DNA of 64,000 nt from Pseudonocardia hierapolitana. Its GTDB lineage: Bacteria > Actinomycetota > Actinomycetes > Mycobacteriales > Pseudonocardiaceae. Location: the NCBI RefSeq assembly GCF_007994075.1, contig NZ_VIWU01000001.1, forward strand, positions 930,001-994,000, given 5' to 3'. Positions 32,777 to 44,317 of this stretch are shown piece after piece. The notes under the pieces are model-generated. The model was not told where the DNA came from. It did not search any database and saw nothing but the letters and a program-made list of their open reading frames with translations. The position numbers were made by a program, and so were the translations under genes. Within the stretch, counting starts at the first letter, position 1, and every line of letters begins with the position of its first letter.

Positions 32777-32821
32777 AACCTGCCCGACGGATCCGACGGG
32801 CGCCTCATACGTCAGGGATGA
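32777..32821 (-). promoter_or_regulatory. dyad promoter (site 20) for the lipoprotein
   Basis: Dyad TCATAC-GTCAG-GGATGA at 32805-32821, 22 bp, then CAGGTT (32777-32782). The sequence from the dyad through the hexamer is nearly the same as site 14 at the K+ channel. Confidence 0.65.
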
Positions 32822-32938
32822 AGCCGCGCGCCTCGCCGCCGCACCGACCAGTAGGACCCCGTAGCCACCAACCCCCTGCTCAGCAGGAAACCGCAGGTCG
32901 GGTCCGCGGCGACCGACGAGCGCCGGCCAGGCACGAAA

Positions 32939-32983
32939 CCACCTGCAACGGATGAGAACGCTCGCCTGACTCGAGGCGACAGT
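32939..32983 (+). promoter_or_regulatory. dyad promoter (site 21) upstream of the DyP operon
   Basis: Dyad CCACCT-GCAAC-GGATGA at 32939-32955 with two mismatches in the left half. GACAGT follows at exactly 22 bp (32978-32983). The first gene starts at 33129, so the leader would be about 140 nt. The gap 32736-33128 (393 bp) holds only sites 20 and 21. Confidence 0.45.
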
Positions 32984-33128
32984 GGCGTACAGGCGCAAGT
33001 GGCATCTCGGCGCACCCCGAGTGAGGGAAGCACAGGTCATGGCTGCAGGGGAAGGTCAAGCCTGCCGTTGAGGCGGACGGCTTCGGAATGCCGATTCGGA
33101 ACGCGGGCCCGATCCACGGGAGGAACGG

Positions 33129-33683
33129 ATGGCAACAACTGAGACCGGAGCGCCCCGGCCGGGCGTCGGCGTCGGCCCGACGAGCGAATTCAGCCTGTTC
33201 TTCCGTCTCAAGCCGGGCCACGGGGACGCCTTGCGGGAAGCGCTCGAGGCGCTGCAGACCCATCCGGGGTACCGGCCCGGGGAATACCACATGGCGATCG
33301 CGACGATTCATGAGGCCAGGTTCGTGCTGTTCGACGAGGACACGCGGCTCCTGTTCGCGACCAGCTTCGACGGCTCGTGGGACGCCTACATGGACGACTT
33401 CGCCACGTCCGGGCCGACGCTGCAGCTGTTCGACGCCACCTTCCAGCACGTCGAAGGCTACGACGGCCTACCAGACGCCGCGGCGGTGAAGACGTTCATC
33501 TTAGGCGCCCAGGTTACCGCGGCTGCTTACGCGCGGAACTACCCCGGCACGGTCAAGGAGATCCGCAAGGCTCTACGGGTCAACAAGGCGTTCCAGCAGG
33601 TGCTCGACGACCCGGAGGCCGCCACGGTGCTGCAGCAGCCGGCCCTGAAGCCGCTGTTGGACGAGGCCGCCGACTCCACGTAG
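33129..33683 (+). CDS. DyP-operon protein, ferredoxin-like fold, unknown
   Basis: 184 residues. The opening SEFSLFFRLKPGHGDALREAL with LFDEDTRLLFATSFDGSWDA resembles the ferredoxin-like half-domain of DyP/Dabb-type proteins, so it may be a catalytically inactive relative or a partner of the peroxidase. The C-terminal part is helical (AYARNYPGTVKEIRKALRVN). GGGAGGAACGG precedes the ATG. First gene of a five-gene operon with gaps of 13-54 bp. Confidence 0.65.
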   Translation: MATTETGAPRPGVGVGPTSEFSLFFRLKPGHGDALREALEALQTHPGYRPGEYHMAIATIHEARFVLFDEDTRLLFATSFDGSWDAYMDDFATSGPTLQLFDATFQHVEGYDGLPDAAAVKTFILGAQVTAAAYARNYPGTVKEIRKALRVNKAFQQVLDDPEAATVLQQPALKPLLDEAADST

Positions 33684-33701
33684 CCCGACTCCACGTAGCC
33701 C
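33672..33701 (+). repeat. 15-bp tandem duplication spanning a stop codon
   Basis: GACTCCACGTAGCCC occurs twice head to tail (33672-33686, 33687-33701). The TAG of the first DyP-operon gene lies in the first copy, and an identical TAG lies in the second. Confidence 0.9.
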
Positions 33702-33737
33702 TTGGGAGCCAATCAGCAGGAGCCATGGAGGAGCGGC

Positions 33738-34871
33738 GTGTCGGACCACATCTCAGGGCCGCGGGCCTTGGCCGAGCCGATCGCGGACATCACCGATGTC
33801 TACGCGTTTCCGAGCCCGGAGCATTCCGGCCGGCTCGTGCTGGTGATGAACACCCTCCCGTTCGCCCAGCCATCCGCGCGGTTCTCCGACGGGCTGGTCT
33901 ACCGCTTCCGGTTGCGCCCGGTCGCCGCGGCCGCCCGGGATGATCCTGCGCTGTTCGTGGTCGGCCCGGAGGAGTTCGCGTTCGACTGCGTGTTCTCCAC
34001 CCCCGTGAGCGGCGGCGCCGCCGGGTCCGACCAGGACGGCGCGTGCACCACGCCGGCCGGCGAGACGGTCTCCTTCAGCGTGAACGACGAGCGGGTCGGC
34101 TCGGCGCCCGGCGTTCGCGTCTTCGCCGGGCCGCGCTGGGATCCGTTCATCATGGACGCCCCCGCGGCGCTGGAGACGATCGCCACGGGCAAGCTGGCGT
34201 TCACCGATCCGAGTGCGATCTTCCTGGACGGCAAGAACGTCCTCAGCCTCGTCGTCGAGGTCGACTGCGCCGGGCTGCTCGGCGGCGCGGAGCTGGTCGG
34301 GGTGGTCGCCGAGACCCTGACCCGAGGCCCGATCCCCGTCCGCATGGAACGCGTGGGGCGACCCGAGGTGAAGAACCTCCTGCTGGCGCCCAAGCAGTTC
34401 GACCCCGTCAACCGCGACCTGGAGATCCGTGACCTGTACAACAGCGAGGACGCGTTCGCGCTCGCGCCGGCCTACCAGGGCGCCTACCGGGCGCGGCTGA
34501 ACGCCAACCTGGCCTTCTGGGACGGCCTGGATGGCAACCAGGACTGGCCGGCGGACAAGGGTGGCGCCCACCCGCTGACCGAGCTGCTGCTGGCGGACTT
34601 CCTCGTCGTGGACGTCACCAAGCCGTACGCCGAGCAGGGCTCCTTCCTGGAGCTCGAGCTGGCCACCCGCGGGGCTCGCGCGCACCAGACTTGTGGGGGT
34701 CGGGCCCTCAACGACGACGTGATGGACACGCTGTTCACGCTGCTGGTCAACGCCGGGAACGGGCCCAGGATCCGCGACGGCGTCGACCAGGCGACAAAGC
34801 CAGCAGCGCGCACCTTCCCCTACCTGGCAGCGCCGAACCCGGACCCTCCCCAGCCCCCAGAACACCTCTAG
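33738..34871 (+). CDS. DUF4331 family protein
   Basis: 377 residues. DUF4331 features include DHISGPRALAEPIADITDVY at the start and AFPSPEHSGRLVLVMNTLPF. The C-terminus contains TRGARAHQTCGGRALNDDVM, the conserved GGRxxNDDVxD-type segment. Structures and functions of this family are poorly known. There is no signal peptide, although many members are exported. GTG 33738 has GGAGGAG upstream. Second gene of the DyP operon. Confidence 0.85.
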   Translation: MSDHISGPRALAEPIADITDVYAFPSPEHSGRLVLVMNTLPFAQPSARFSDGLVYRFRLRPVAAAARDDPALFVVGPEEFAFDCVFSTPVSGGAAGSDQDGACTTPAGETVSFSVNDERVGSAPGVRVFAGPRWDPFIMDAPAALETIATGKLAFTDPSAIFLDGKNVLSLVVEVDCAGLLGGAELVGVVAETLTRGPIPVRMERVGRPEVKNLLLAPKQFDPVNRDLEIRDLYNSEDAFALAPAYQGAYRARLNANLAFWDGLDGNQDWPADKGGAHPLTELLLADFLVVDVTKPYAEQGSFLELELATRGARAHQTCGGRALNDDVMDTLFTLLVNAGNGPRIRDGVDQATKPAARTFPYLAAPNPDPPQPPEHL

Positions 34872-34884
34872 GAATGCGACGTCC

Positions 34885-36237
34885 ATGGACACTGTGAGCG
34901 CGCAGGAGACCGTCAACCTCGAGCTCGACGACCTCCAAAGTGGGGTGCTGCACCCACGACCGTCGCCCTACGTCGGCCGCTATCTGCTGTTGCGCATCGA
35001 CGACCGCGCGGCGGGGCGGGAGCTGCTGCGGCGGCTGCACCCGGTGGTCAGCGCCGGCCGGCCCTCCTCCGACCCGGCCCGCGGCGCCTGGGTCACCGTT
35101 GCCCTCACCTACCAGGGCCTGAAGGCGCTCGGCGTGCCGCAGGAGTCGCTGGACAGCTTCGCGCCGGAGTTCCAGCAGGGCATGGCGGCCCGTGCGGCCG
35201 AGCTCGGCGACCTCGGCGAGAGCAGCCCGGCCAATTGGGAGCAGCCGCTCGGAACCCCTGATGTCCATGTGGCGCTGGCGGCGCTGTCACCGGACGCCGC
35301 GCGGCTGGCGACGGTGGTCGAGCGGGCCCGCCGCGCCCACCAGGACCTGCCCGGGGTGGAGGTGATCTGGCGCCAGGACTGCTACCAGCTCCCCACGGGG
35401 CGCACCTCCTTCGGCTTCAAGGACGGGATCGGCCAGCCGGCGGTGGAGGGCAGCGGCATCCCGGGCTCCAACCCCAGGGAGCGACCGATCAAGGCGGGCG
35501 AGTTCATCCTCGGCTACCCCGACGAGACGGGGAGCCTGCCGCCGATGCCGACCCCTCAGCTGCTCGGTCGCAACGGCACCTACATCGTGTTCCGGAAGCT
35601 GCACACCCGCGTCGCGGCCTACCGGCGCTACCTCCGCGAACGAGCTTCCAGCCGCGAGGAGGAGGCGCGGCTGGGCGCCAAGATGGTCGGACGCTGGCAA
35701 AGTGGCGCGCCCCTGGCGCTGTCACCGGACCACGACGATCCCCAGCTCGGCGCGGATCCCGCGCGCAACAACGACTTCGACTACCACGACGATCTGCGCG
35801 GGTTCAAGTGCCCGGCTGGCGCGCACGCACGGCGCGCGAACCCGCGGGACGCGCTCGACAGCGAGGGAAGCGTCTACGTCCGCCTCCACCGGATGATCCG
35901 GCGCGGCACCAGCTACGGCCCCATGTTGCCCGAAGGCGTCCTGGAGGACGACGGCGTCGACCGCGGAATCGTCTTCGTGTTCGTCGGTGCCCACCTGAAG
36001 CGCCAGTTCGAGTTCGTCAAGACCCAGTGGATCAACGACGGCATCTTCATCGGCACACCCGCCGAGAAGGACCCGCTCGCCGGGCCGAACGACGGGTCCG
36101 GCGCGTTCACCATCCCGCAGCGGCCGATCCGGCGTCGGCTGCAGGGCCTGCCACCGTTCGTCGTCACCCGCGGTGGCGAGTACTGCTTCGTGCCGGGCCT
36201 GCGAGCCCTGCGCTGGCTGGCGGAGCTGGAGACCTGA
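34885..36237 (+). CDS. DyP-type peroxidase
   Basis: 450 residues. The DyP motif GxxDG appears as SFGFKDGIGQPAVEG with the distal Asp. The proximal heme region reads FKCPAGAHARRANPRDALDS with the His ligand. The closing GIFIGTPAEKDPLAG and GGEYCFVPGLRALRWLAEL are typical. It uses peroxide to oxidise dyes, lignin-like aromatics or unknown partners. There is no Tat signal, so it is probably cytosolic. No encapsulin gene is nearby. Confidence 0.92.
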   Translation: MDTVSAQETVNLELDDLQSGVLHPRPSPYVGRYLLLRIDDRAAGRELLRRLHPVVSAGRPSSDPARGAWVTVALTYQGLKALGVPQESLDSFAPEFQQGMAARAAELGDLGESSPANWEQPLGTPDVHVALAALSPDAARLATVVERARRAHQDLPGVEVIWRQDCYQLPTGRTSFGFKDGIGQPAVEGSGIPGSNPRERPIKAGEFILGYPDETGSLPPMPTPQLLGRNGTYIVFRKLHTRVAAYRRYLRERASSREEEARLGAKMVGRWQSGAPLALSPDHDDPQLGADPARNNDFDYHDDLRGFKCPAGAHARRANPRDALDSEGSVYVRLHRMIRRGTSYGPMLPEGVLEDDGVDRGIVFVFVGAHLKRQFEFVKTQWINDGIFIGTPAEKDPLAGPNDGSGAFTIPQRPIRRRLQGLPPFVVTRGGEYCFVPGLRALRWLAELET

Positions 36238-36270
36238 ACGGGCATCGAAATCCCAGGAAAGGAGGGCGAC

Positions 36271-37137
36271 GTGACAACGAGCCCGACGAGCACCGACCGC
36301 TGGAAGGCACTCGACTTCGGCCCGCCGCCATCGGGGCTGGCGGAGCCCGAACTGCCGGTGCTCGTCGATTACGGCTCCGGCGGACGCGTGGCACTCATCA
36401 CCCTGAACCGGCCGCACACCGACAACGCGATCACGACGGAGATGGGGGCGCGGCTGACGGAGGTCCTGGAGACGATCGCGGTCCGTCCCGCCGTGCGCGT
36501 CGCCATCATCACCGGCGCCGGCGACCGAGCCTTCTCGGTCGGCAGCGACCTGCGCCAGCGCAAGGACATGACCAAGGAGCAATGGCTGCGGCAGCGCCAG
36601 GACTTCGACCGCACGCTCTACACCCTGCGCCAGCTGCGCAAGCCGATCTTCGCCGCCGTCAACGGCATCGCCTACGGCGGCGGCTGCGAGATCGCCCAGA
36701 GCACCGACTTCATCATCGCGTCCGACAACGCGACCTTCGGCCAGCCCGAAGCGATGATCGGCCTGGCCGCCGGTGGCGGCTCGCCGGCCCTACTGCCCCG
36801 TTTGCTCCCGCCGGGCAAAGCCCTGCAGATGCTGATGACCGGCGACCCGATCACCGCGCAGGAGGCCCACCGGCTGGGCATGGTCAACGAGCTCCACCCC
36901 CAGGACGAGCTGCTGGAGGTTGCGCACCGCATCGCGGACAAGATCGCCAGCAACTCTCCCACGGCGGTCCAGGCGGTCAAGCGAGCCGTCCGGATGGGCC
37001 AGGGGCAGCCGATCGAACAGGCCATCGCGATCATGATGGAGGCCCACTGGCGCTCAGCCGTGCACCCCGACCGCGTCGAAGGCATCGGCGCCTTCAACGA
37101 CGACCGGGAGCCCACCTTTCAGGATCCCGACTACTGA
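36271..37137 (+). CDS. enoyl-CoA hydratase/isomerase family protein
   Basis: 288 residues. Crotonase features are ALITLNRPHTDNAITTEM, the oxyanion-hole region ITGAGDRAFSVGSDLRQRKD, VNGIAYGGGCEIAQSTDFII and the acidic segment FGQPEAMIGLAAGGGSP. An N-terminal extension of about 35 residues precedes the domain. Substrate unknown. AAAGGAGG precedes GTG 36271. Its place in an operon with a peroxidase and a molybdoenzyme is unusual. Confidence 0.87.
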   Translation: MTTSPTSTDRWKALDFGPPPSGLAEPELPVLVDYGSGGRVALITLNRPHTDNAITTEMGARLTEVLETIAVRPAVRVAIITGAGDRAFSVGSDLRQRKDMTKEQWLRQRQDFDRTLYTLRQLRKPIFAAVNGIAYGGGCEIAQSTDFIIASDNATFGQPEAMIGLAAGGGSPALLPRLLPPGKALQMLMTGDPITAQEAHRLGMVNELHPQDELLEVAHRIADKIASNSPTAVQAVKRAVRMGQGQPIEQAIAIMMEAHWRSAVHPDRVEGIGAFNDDREPTFQDPDY

Positions 37138-37182
37138 GGCGCGACCCGCGCGTCCGCGGCCATCCACGAGGAGGCGGAGAAC

Positions 37183-38262
37183 ATGACCTTGGCAGATGAC
37201 CTGGCGCAGGCGCGTTCGGCGCTCACGATGATCCACGACGAGCCCTTCAACGCAGAAGCCCCGCCGGAGGCCCTGGAAGGCGACACCACGCCGACGGAAC
37301 TCCACTACGTCCGCAGCAACTTCGCGGTACCGGCCCACGATGGATCGCTCGAGGTCGGTGGCGCGATCGAGCACCCGAGGACCCTGACGCTCGACGACCT
37401 GCGCGCCATGCCCTCGGTCGAGCGGGCCGTCACGATGGAATGCGCCGGGAACGGGCGACTCGCGATGCGACCGCTGCCGGCCGGCGAACCATGGGGTGAC
37501 TACGCCGTCTCCACGGCTCGCTGGACCGGTGCCCTCCTGCACCAGGTGCTGGAGGAGGCCAAGCCGGCGGCGGAGGGCGTCGAGGTTCGCTTCGCAGGAG
37601 CCGACCACGGCTCGTACCTGCTCCATCCGGTCCTCGCCGTCACCAAGCGGTCCGACTTGACCTTCGTGCGGTCCCTGACTCTCGCCCACGCAACCGACCC
37701 GCAAGCCGAGATCCTGATCGCCTACGAGATGAACGGCGAGCCGCTCAACCCCGACCACGGCGCGCCCTTCCGGCTCATCGTGCCCCACTGGTACGGCGTC
37801 GCCTCCGTGAAATGGCTGAAGCACATCGACGTCCTGACCGAGCCGTACGCCGGGGAGTTCGAAACCGGGCACTACATGTACCAGTGGGCCGATCGTCCGC
37901 CTGAGCGCGTCACCCTCATGCGTGTGCGCGCGCGGATCACCGATCCCGCTCGGGGCGCGACCATCCCCGCTGGGACCTACACCGTGCGCGGAAAGGCCTG
38001 GTCGGGTACCGGACCGATCACGAACGTCGACGTCAGCCTCACCGGCGAAGGCGAATGGCACCCGGCGCAGGTCGAACCCCCGAAGGGCCCGTACCAGTGG
38101 CAGGATTGGTCGTTCGCGTGGAAGGCGACCGAGCGCTGCCGCCACAGCCTCCGCGCCCGTGCGGTCGACGCAGCCGGCAACGTGCAGCCCGAGGTCCCAC
38201 CCTGGAACCGCCTCGGCTACGGCAACAACGCCGTCGAGGTTTCCTACGTCGACGTGCGCTGA
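37183..38262 (+). CDS. sulfite-oxidase-like molybdopterin oxidoreductase
   Basis: 359 residues. It begins with ALTMIHDEPFNAEAPPEAL, typical of the SUOX family. The molybdenum-ligating cysteine lies in VERAVTMECAGNGRLAM, followed by RWTGALLHQVLEEAKPAAEG and a dimerisation domain (about residues 240-355; GKAWSGTGPITNVDVSLTGE). There is no heme domain and no signal peptide. Substrate may be sulfite or another oxyanion. Last gene of the DyP operon. Confidence 0.88.
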   Translation: MTLADDLAQARSALTMIHDEPFNAEAPPEALEGDTTPTELHYVRSNFAVPAHDGSLEVGGAIEHPRTLTLDDLRAMPSVERAVTMECAGNGRLAMRPLPAGEPWGDYAVSTARWTGALLHQVLEEAKPAAEGVEVRFAGADHGSYLLHPVLAVTKRSDLTFVRSLTLAHATDPQAEILIAYEMNGEPLNPDHGAPFRLIVPHWYGVASVKWLKHIDVLTEPYAGEFETGHYMYQWADRPPERVTLMRVRARITDPARGATIPAGTYTVRGKAWSGTGPITNVDVSLTGEGEWHPAQVEPPKGPYQWQDWSFAWKATERCRHSLRARAVDAAGNVQPEVPPWNRLGYGNNAVEVSYVDVR

Positions 38263-38300
38263 CGCCGGCGAGCGCAACCGGCTCCACGTCCTTCATCCGA

Positions 38301-40435
38301 TCAGCCGGGGCCCCCCGTGACGGGTCCGCGCAGCACGACCAACGACCTGGCGTTGACCGTGACGGGATCGCCGGCGCCCGGCTTCGTCGGCGAAGCGACG
38401 CCCGTGGGCTCGGAGCTGTCCAGCTCCGGCTCCCAGACCTGTCCGTCCCGCGTCCGCGGTATCACGAACTCGAGCGCCGCCCACGACGCGTTGACGAGCA
38501 CGAGGAAGTCGTCGTCGAGGAGCAGCGAGCCGTCGTCGGCGTGGTCGGGCATGTCGGCCCCGTCGAGGTAGATGGCCACGCTGCGCGCACGCGGATCAGC
38601 CCATTCCTCGGCGGTGACGATCTCGCCGGCCGGTGTGTACCAGCGCAGTTGCCACCAGTCGACCCCGGAGAGGAATCGCCGCCTCCGGAACACGGGATGC
38701 GCCCGGCGGAGGGCGACCAGGCGGCGCGTGAAGGCGAGCAGATCCTCGTCGACGTGTTCCCAGTCGAACCAGGTCAGCGGGCCGTCCTGGCAGTAGGCGT
38801 TGTTGTTCCCGTGCTGGGTGCGGCCCAGCTCGTCGCCGCCGAGCAGCATCGGCACCCCGAAGGACAGCAGCAACGTGGCCAGCAGCGCCCGTTGCTGGCC
38901 CCCGCGCAGCGCGAGCACGTCCGGGTCGGTGGTCGGGCCCTCGACACCGCAGTTCCACGATCGGTTGTCGTCGGTCCCGTCGCGGTTGTCGTCGCCGTTG
39001 GCCTCGTTGTGCTTGCTGTCGTAGGAGACGAGGTCGGCGAGCGTGAACCCGTCGTGCGCGGTGATCAGGTTGACCGAGGCGGTCGGGCGGCGGCCCCGGC
39101 CGCCGTAGAGGTCCGCCGAGCCGCTGAAGCGGGTGGCGAAGTCGCCGAGCAGGCCGGCGTGGCTACGCCAGAAGTCACGCATCGTGTCGCGGTAGCGGCC
39201 GTTCCACTCCCGCCACAGCGGCGGGAACCGACCGATGTCGTAGCTGTCGCCCTGGCCGACGTCCCACGGCTCGGCGATCAGCTTGGCCCGGGAGACGACC
39301 GGGTCCTGCGCGACCAGGTCGAAGAACGCCGAGAGGCGGTCGAAGCCGCCCTGCTCGCGGGCGAGCGTCGGCGCCAGGTCGAAGCGGAATCCATCGACCC
39401 GCATCTCGGTGAGCCAGTAGCGCAGCGAGTCCATGATCATCTGCAGGGCGAACGGGTCCGCCGCGTTGAGGGAATTGCCGCATCCGGTCGTATCGACGTA
39501 ACGGCTCGGGTCCGCCGGGTCGAGACGGTAGTAGGCGGCGTTGTCGATGCCGCGGTGGCAGAGCGTGGGGCCGAGGTGATCGCCTTCGGCGGTGTGGTTG
39601 AACACCACGTCGAGCACCACCTCCAGCCCGGCGCCGTGCAGGGCGTCGACCATGGCCTGGAACTCGGCGACCTGTCCACCGGGGCGTCCGGCGCGCACGG
39701 CCGCGGAATAGCCGGCGTGCGGGGCGAAGTAGCCGATCGTGTTGTAGCCCCAGTAGTTGGTCAGGCCGCGCTCGGGCAGGAATGCCTCGGGCACGTTGTG
39801 GTGGACCGGAAGCAGCTCGACCGCGGTCACGCCGAGGCCCACCAGGTGGGCCAGCGCCGCGTCGTGCCCGAGGCCGGCGTAGGTCCCGCGCACTGCTGCC
39901 GGCACGTCGGGGTGGGCCGCCGTGAAGCCCTTGACGTGCACCTCGTAGAGGATCGTGTCCGAGTACCGGTACCGGGGCCGAGGTCGTTCGCTCCACCGGA
40001 ACGCCGGGTCGATCACGACGCTGCGCGGCACGTGCGCCGCGGACTCGAGGTCGCTGCGCGCGTACGGGTCATCCGGCCGGTGGGCGAGCACTTCCGGCCC
40101 GAACCGCACCTCCCCGCTGATGGCCCGGGCGTAGGGGTCGAGCAGGAGCTTCGCCGCGTTGTAACGCAGCCCCCGGCGCGGATCCCACGGCCCGGACATC
40201 CGGTAGCCGTAGGCCTGGCCGGGGCCGGCACCCGGCACGAAACCGTGCCAGACGCCCGCGTCGTACTCGGTGAGCTCGACCTGGCGCTCCCCGCCGTCGT
40301 CGATCGGGCCGTCGTCGAACAGGCAGAGGCGCACCGCCTCCGCACCCGAGGCGACCGCGAAGTTCGTGCCACCGGCCGTCGGGCTCGCACCCAGCGGGAA
40401 CATGCTCCCGGGCAGGGCTGACGTCACCGTGGTCG

Positions 40436-40439
<4 letters not shown>
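38301..40439 (-). CDS. glgX: glycogen debranching enzyme GlgX
   Basis: 712 residues. An N-terminal CBM48-like domain (GGTNFAVASGAEAVRLCLFD) precedes a GH13 barrel. The nucleophile is in EMRVDGFRFDLAPTLARE, the general acid in AKLIAEPWDVGQGDSYD, and the GlgX-type loop in TAHDGFTLADLVSYDSKHNE. It removes alpha-1,6 branches from glycogen or maltodextrins. GTG 40439 overlaps the stop of the upstream GH63-like gene (GTGA), so translation is coupled. Confidence 0.93.
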
Positions 40440-43141
<2,702 letters not shown>

Positions 43142-43176
43142 CGCGACCTCCCCTGGTTCGCCCCACGGCGGGGCCG

Positions 43177-43221
43177 AGTCTCGGACCTCGACATCTCCGG
43201 GAACTCATCCGCTGAGGGCGA
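43177..43221 (-). promoter_or_regulatory. dyad promoter (site 22) for GH63-like-glgX
   Basis: Dyad TCATCC-GCTGA-GGGCGA at 43205-43221, 22 bp, then GAGACT (43177-43182). The start codon is 63 bp from the dyad. Confidence 0.65.
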
Positions 43222-43318
43222 ACCGGTCGCTCGTCAGGATCGGCCGGCAGAGGTGGTACGCACGGCGTCGTCGCGTGAGGCACGGCTCCCGTTCCGGTGG
43301 CCGACACCGCGGCATGAG

Positions 43319-43364
43319 CCGCCCGACGTGGGTGAGGCGGCCGGGCCACGGCCCGATGCACGCT
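43319..43364 (+). promoter_or_regulatory. dyad promoter (site 23, degenerate) for the YccF gene
   Basis: Dyad CCGCCC-GACGT-GGGTGA at 43319-43335 with two left-half mismatches, 23 bp, then CACGCT (43359-43364). The start codon is 58 bp from the dyad. Confidence 0.45.
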
Positions 43365-44317
43365 CAGAGGGACCTCGTCGATGGAGGACCGCGATGCGAA
43401 CCGTGCTCAACGTCATCTGGCTGCTCCTCTGCGGGATCTGGCTCGCCATCGGCTACGTCCTCGCCGGAGTGGTCTGCTGCCTCCTCATCGTCACGATCCC
43501 GTTCGGGCTGGCGTCGTTCCGGATCGCGGACTTCGCGCTGTGGCCCTTCGGCCGGCAACTCGTGCGCCGCGAGGACGCCGGAGCGCCGTCCACCATCGGC
43601 AACGTCATCTGGATCATCTTCGCCGGCTGGTGGCTCGCGCTCGCGCACCTCACCACGGCCGTCGCGCTGGCGGTCACGATCATCGGGATCCCGCTCGCCT
43701 GGGCCAGCCTGAAGCTGATCCCGGTCTCGCTCGTCCCGCTCGGGCGGATCATCGTGCCCACGGACGACGCGCAGGCCACCCGGTATCCCGTGGTGCGCTG
43801 ACCCCGCAGGGGTCTCGCCCGGTGCGGATGCGAACATCGGCTTTCGGTCGTAGACCACGATCGAGCCGACGACGAGGTCCTGTACCGAACGGCGCGTCGG
43901 GCTGATCGCACACCACAGCAGCCCGACGGGGAACGCGACGCAGGCCAGTGCGCGCACCGACGCGCGGGCCCAGCCCAGTCGGCCGCCCCGTCGCGCGAGC
44001 ACCCGGATCCCGAGCAGGCCTGCGCCGTAGGTGCACCCGGTCGTGGCCCACGCCACGGTGAGGTAGGCGGTCGCGATCAGTCCTCCAACGACAACGGTGA
44101 CCTCCGTCGTCGGTCGGGGCCACGTGAAGGCGAGGGGCGACCACGCGAACCGGACGCCCGCGATCGAGAGGTACACCAACACGGTCAGCAGCACGACCAC
44201 GACGAGGTCCACGGCGGCGGCGAGAAGCCGGGTAACCACGCCCGCCCGACACGGCCCGGGGGTGGCGCTCATCTCCCGCCCTCGCTGTGCCGACGATCCG
44301 CTTGCAAGATCACTCAT
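43364..44317 (-). CDS. RDD family membrane protein with an abnormally long antisense C-terminus
   Basis: The RDD part (about residues 20-165) has three to four membrane segments: GVVTRLLAAAVDLVVVVLLT, EVTVVVGGLIATAYLTVAWA and ACVAFPVGLLWCAI, ending SVQDLVVGSIVVYDRKPMF, where RDD proteins normally finish. The frame has no stop there and stays open for about 150 more Arg/Asp/Glu-rich residues exactly antisense to the YccF gene, so the true end is doubtful (frameshift or real extension). ATG 44317 overlaps the upstream stop (ATGA); ATG 44272 with GGGCGGGAG is the alternative. Confidence 0.65.
   Translation of the reverse strand: MSDLASGSSAQRGREMSATPGPCRAGVVTRLLAAAVDLVVVVLLTVLVYLSIAGVRFAWSPLAFTWPRPTTEVTVVVGGLIATAYLTVAWATTGCTYGAGLLGIRVLARRGGRLGWARASVRALACVAFPVGLLWCAISPTRRSVQDLVVGSIVVYDRKPMFASAPGETPAGSAHHGIPGGLRVVRGHDDPPERDERDRDQLQAGPGERDPDDRDRQRDGRGEVREREPPAGEDDPDDVADGGRRSGVLAAHELPAEGPQREVRDPERRQPERDRDDEEAADHSGEDVADGEPDPAEEQPDDVEHGSHRGPPSTRSL
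43394..43801 (+). CDS. YccF domain membrane protein
   Basis: 135 residues. Two copies of the YccF domain are visible: LNVIWLLLCGIWLAIGYVLA with IPFGLASFRIADFALWPFGR, and IGNVIWIIFAGWWLALAHLT with IPLAWASLKLIPVSLVPLGR. This duplication is the normal YccF layout. Function is unknown. GATGGAGGACC precedes the ATG. The gene lies entirely antisense to the C-terminal extension of the RDD frame. Confidence 0.88.
   Translation: MRTVLNVIWLLLCGIWLAIGYVLAGVVCCLLIVTIPFGLASFRIADFALWPFGRQLVRREDAGAPSTIGNVIWIIFAGWWLALAHLTTAVALAVTIIGIPLAWASLKLIPVSLVPLGRIIVPTDDAQATRYPVVR
43800..43816. terminator. stem-loop after the YccF gene
   Basis: GACCCC-GCA-GGGGTC (43801-43815) forms a 6-bp stem overlapping the stop codon. 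There is no U-tract. It could end YccF transcripts and, being symmetric, the RDD transcripts from the other side. Confidence 0.4.
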
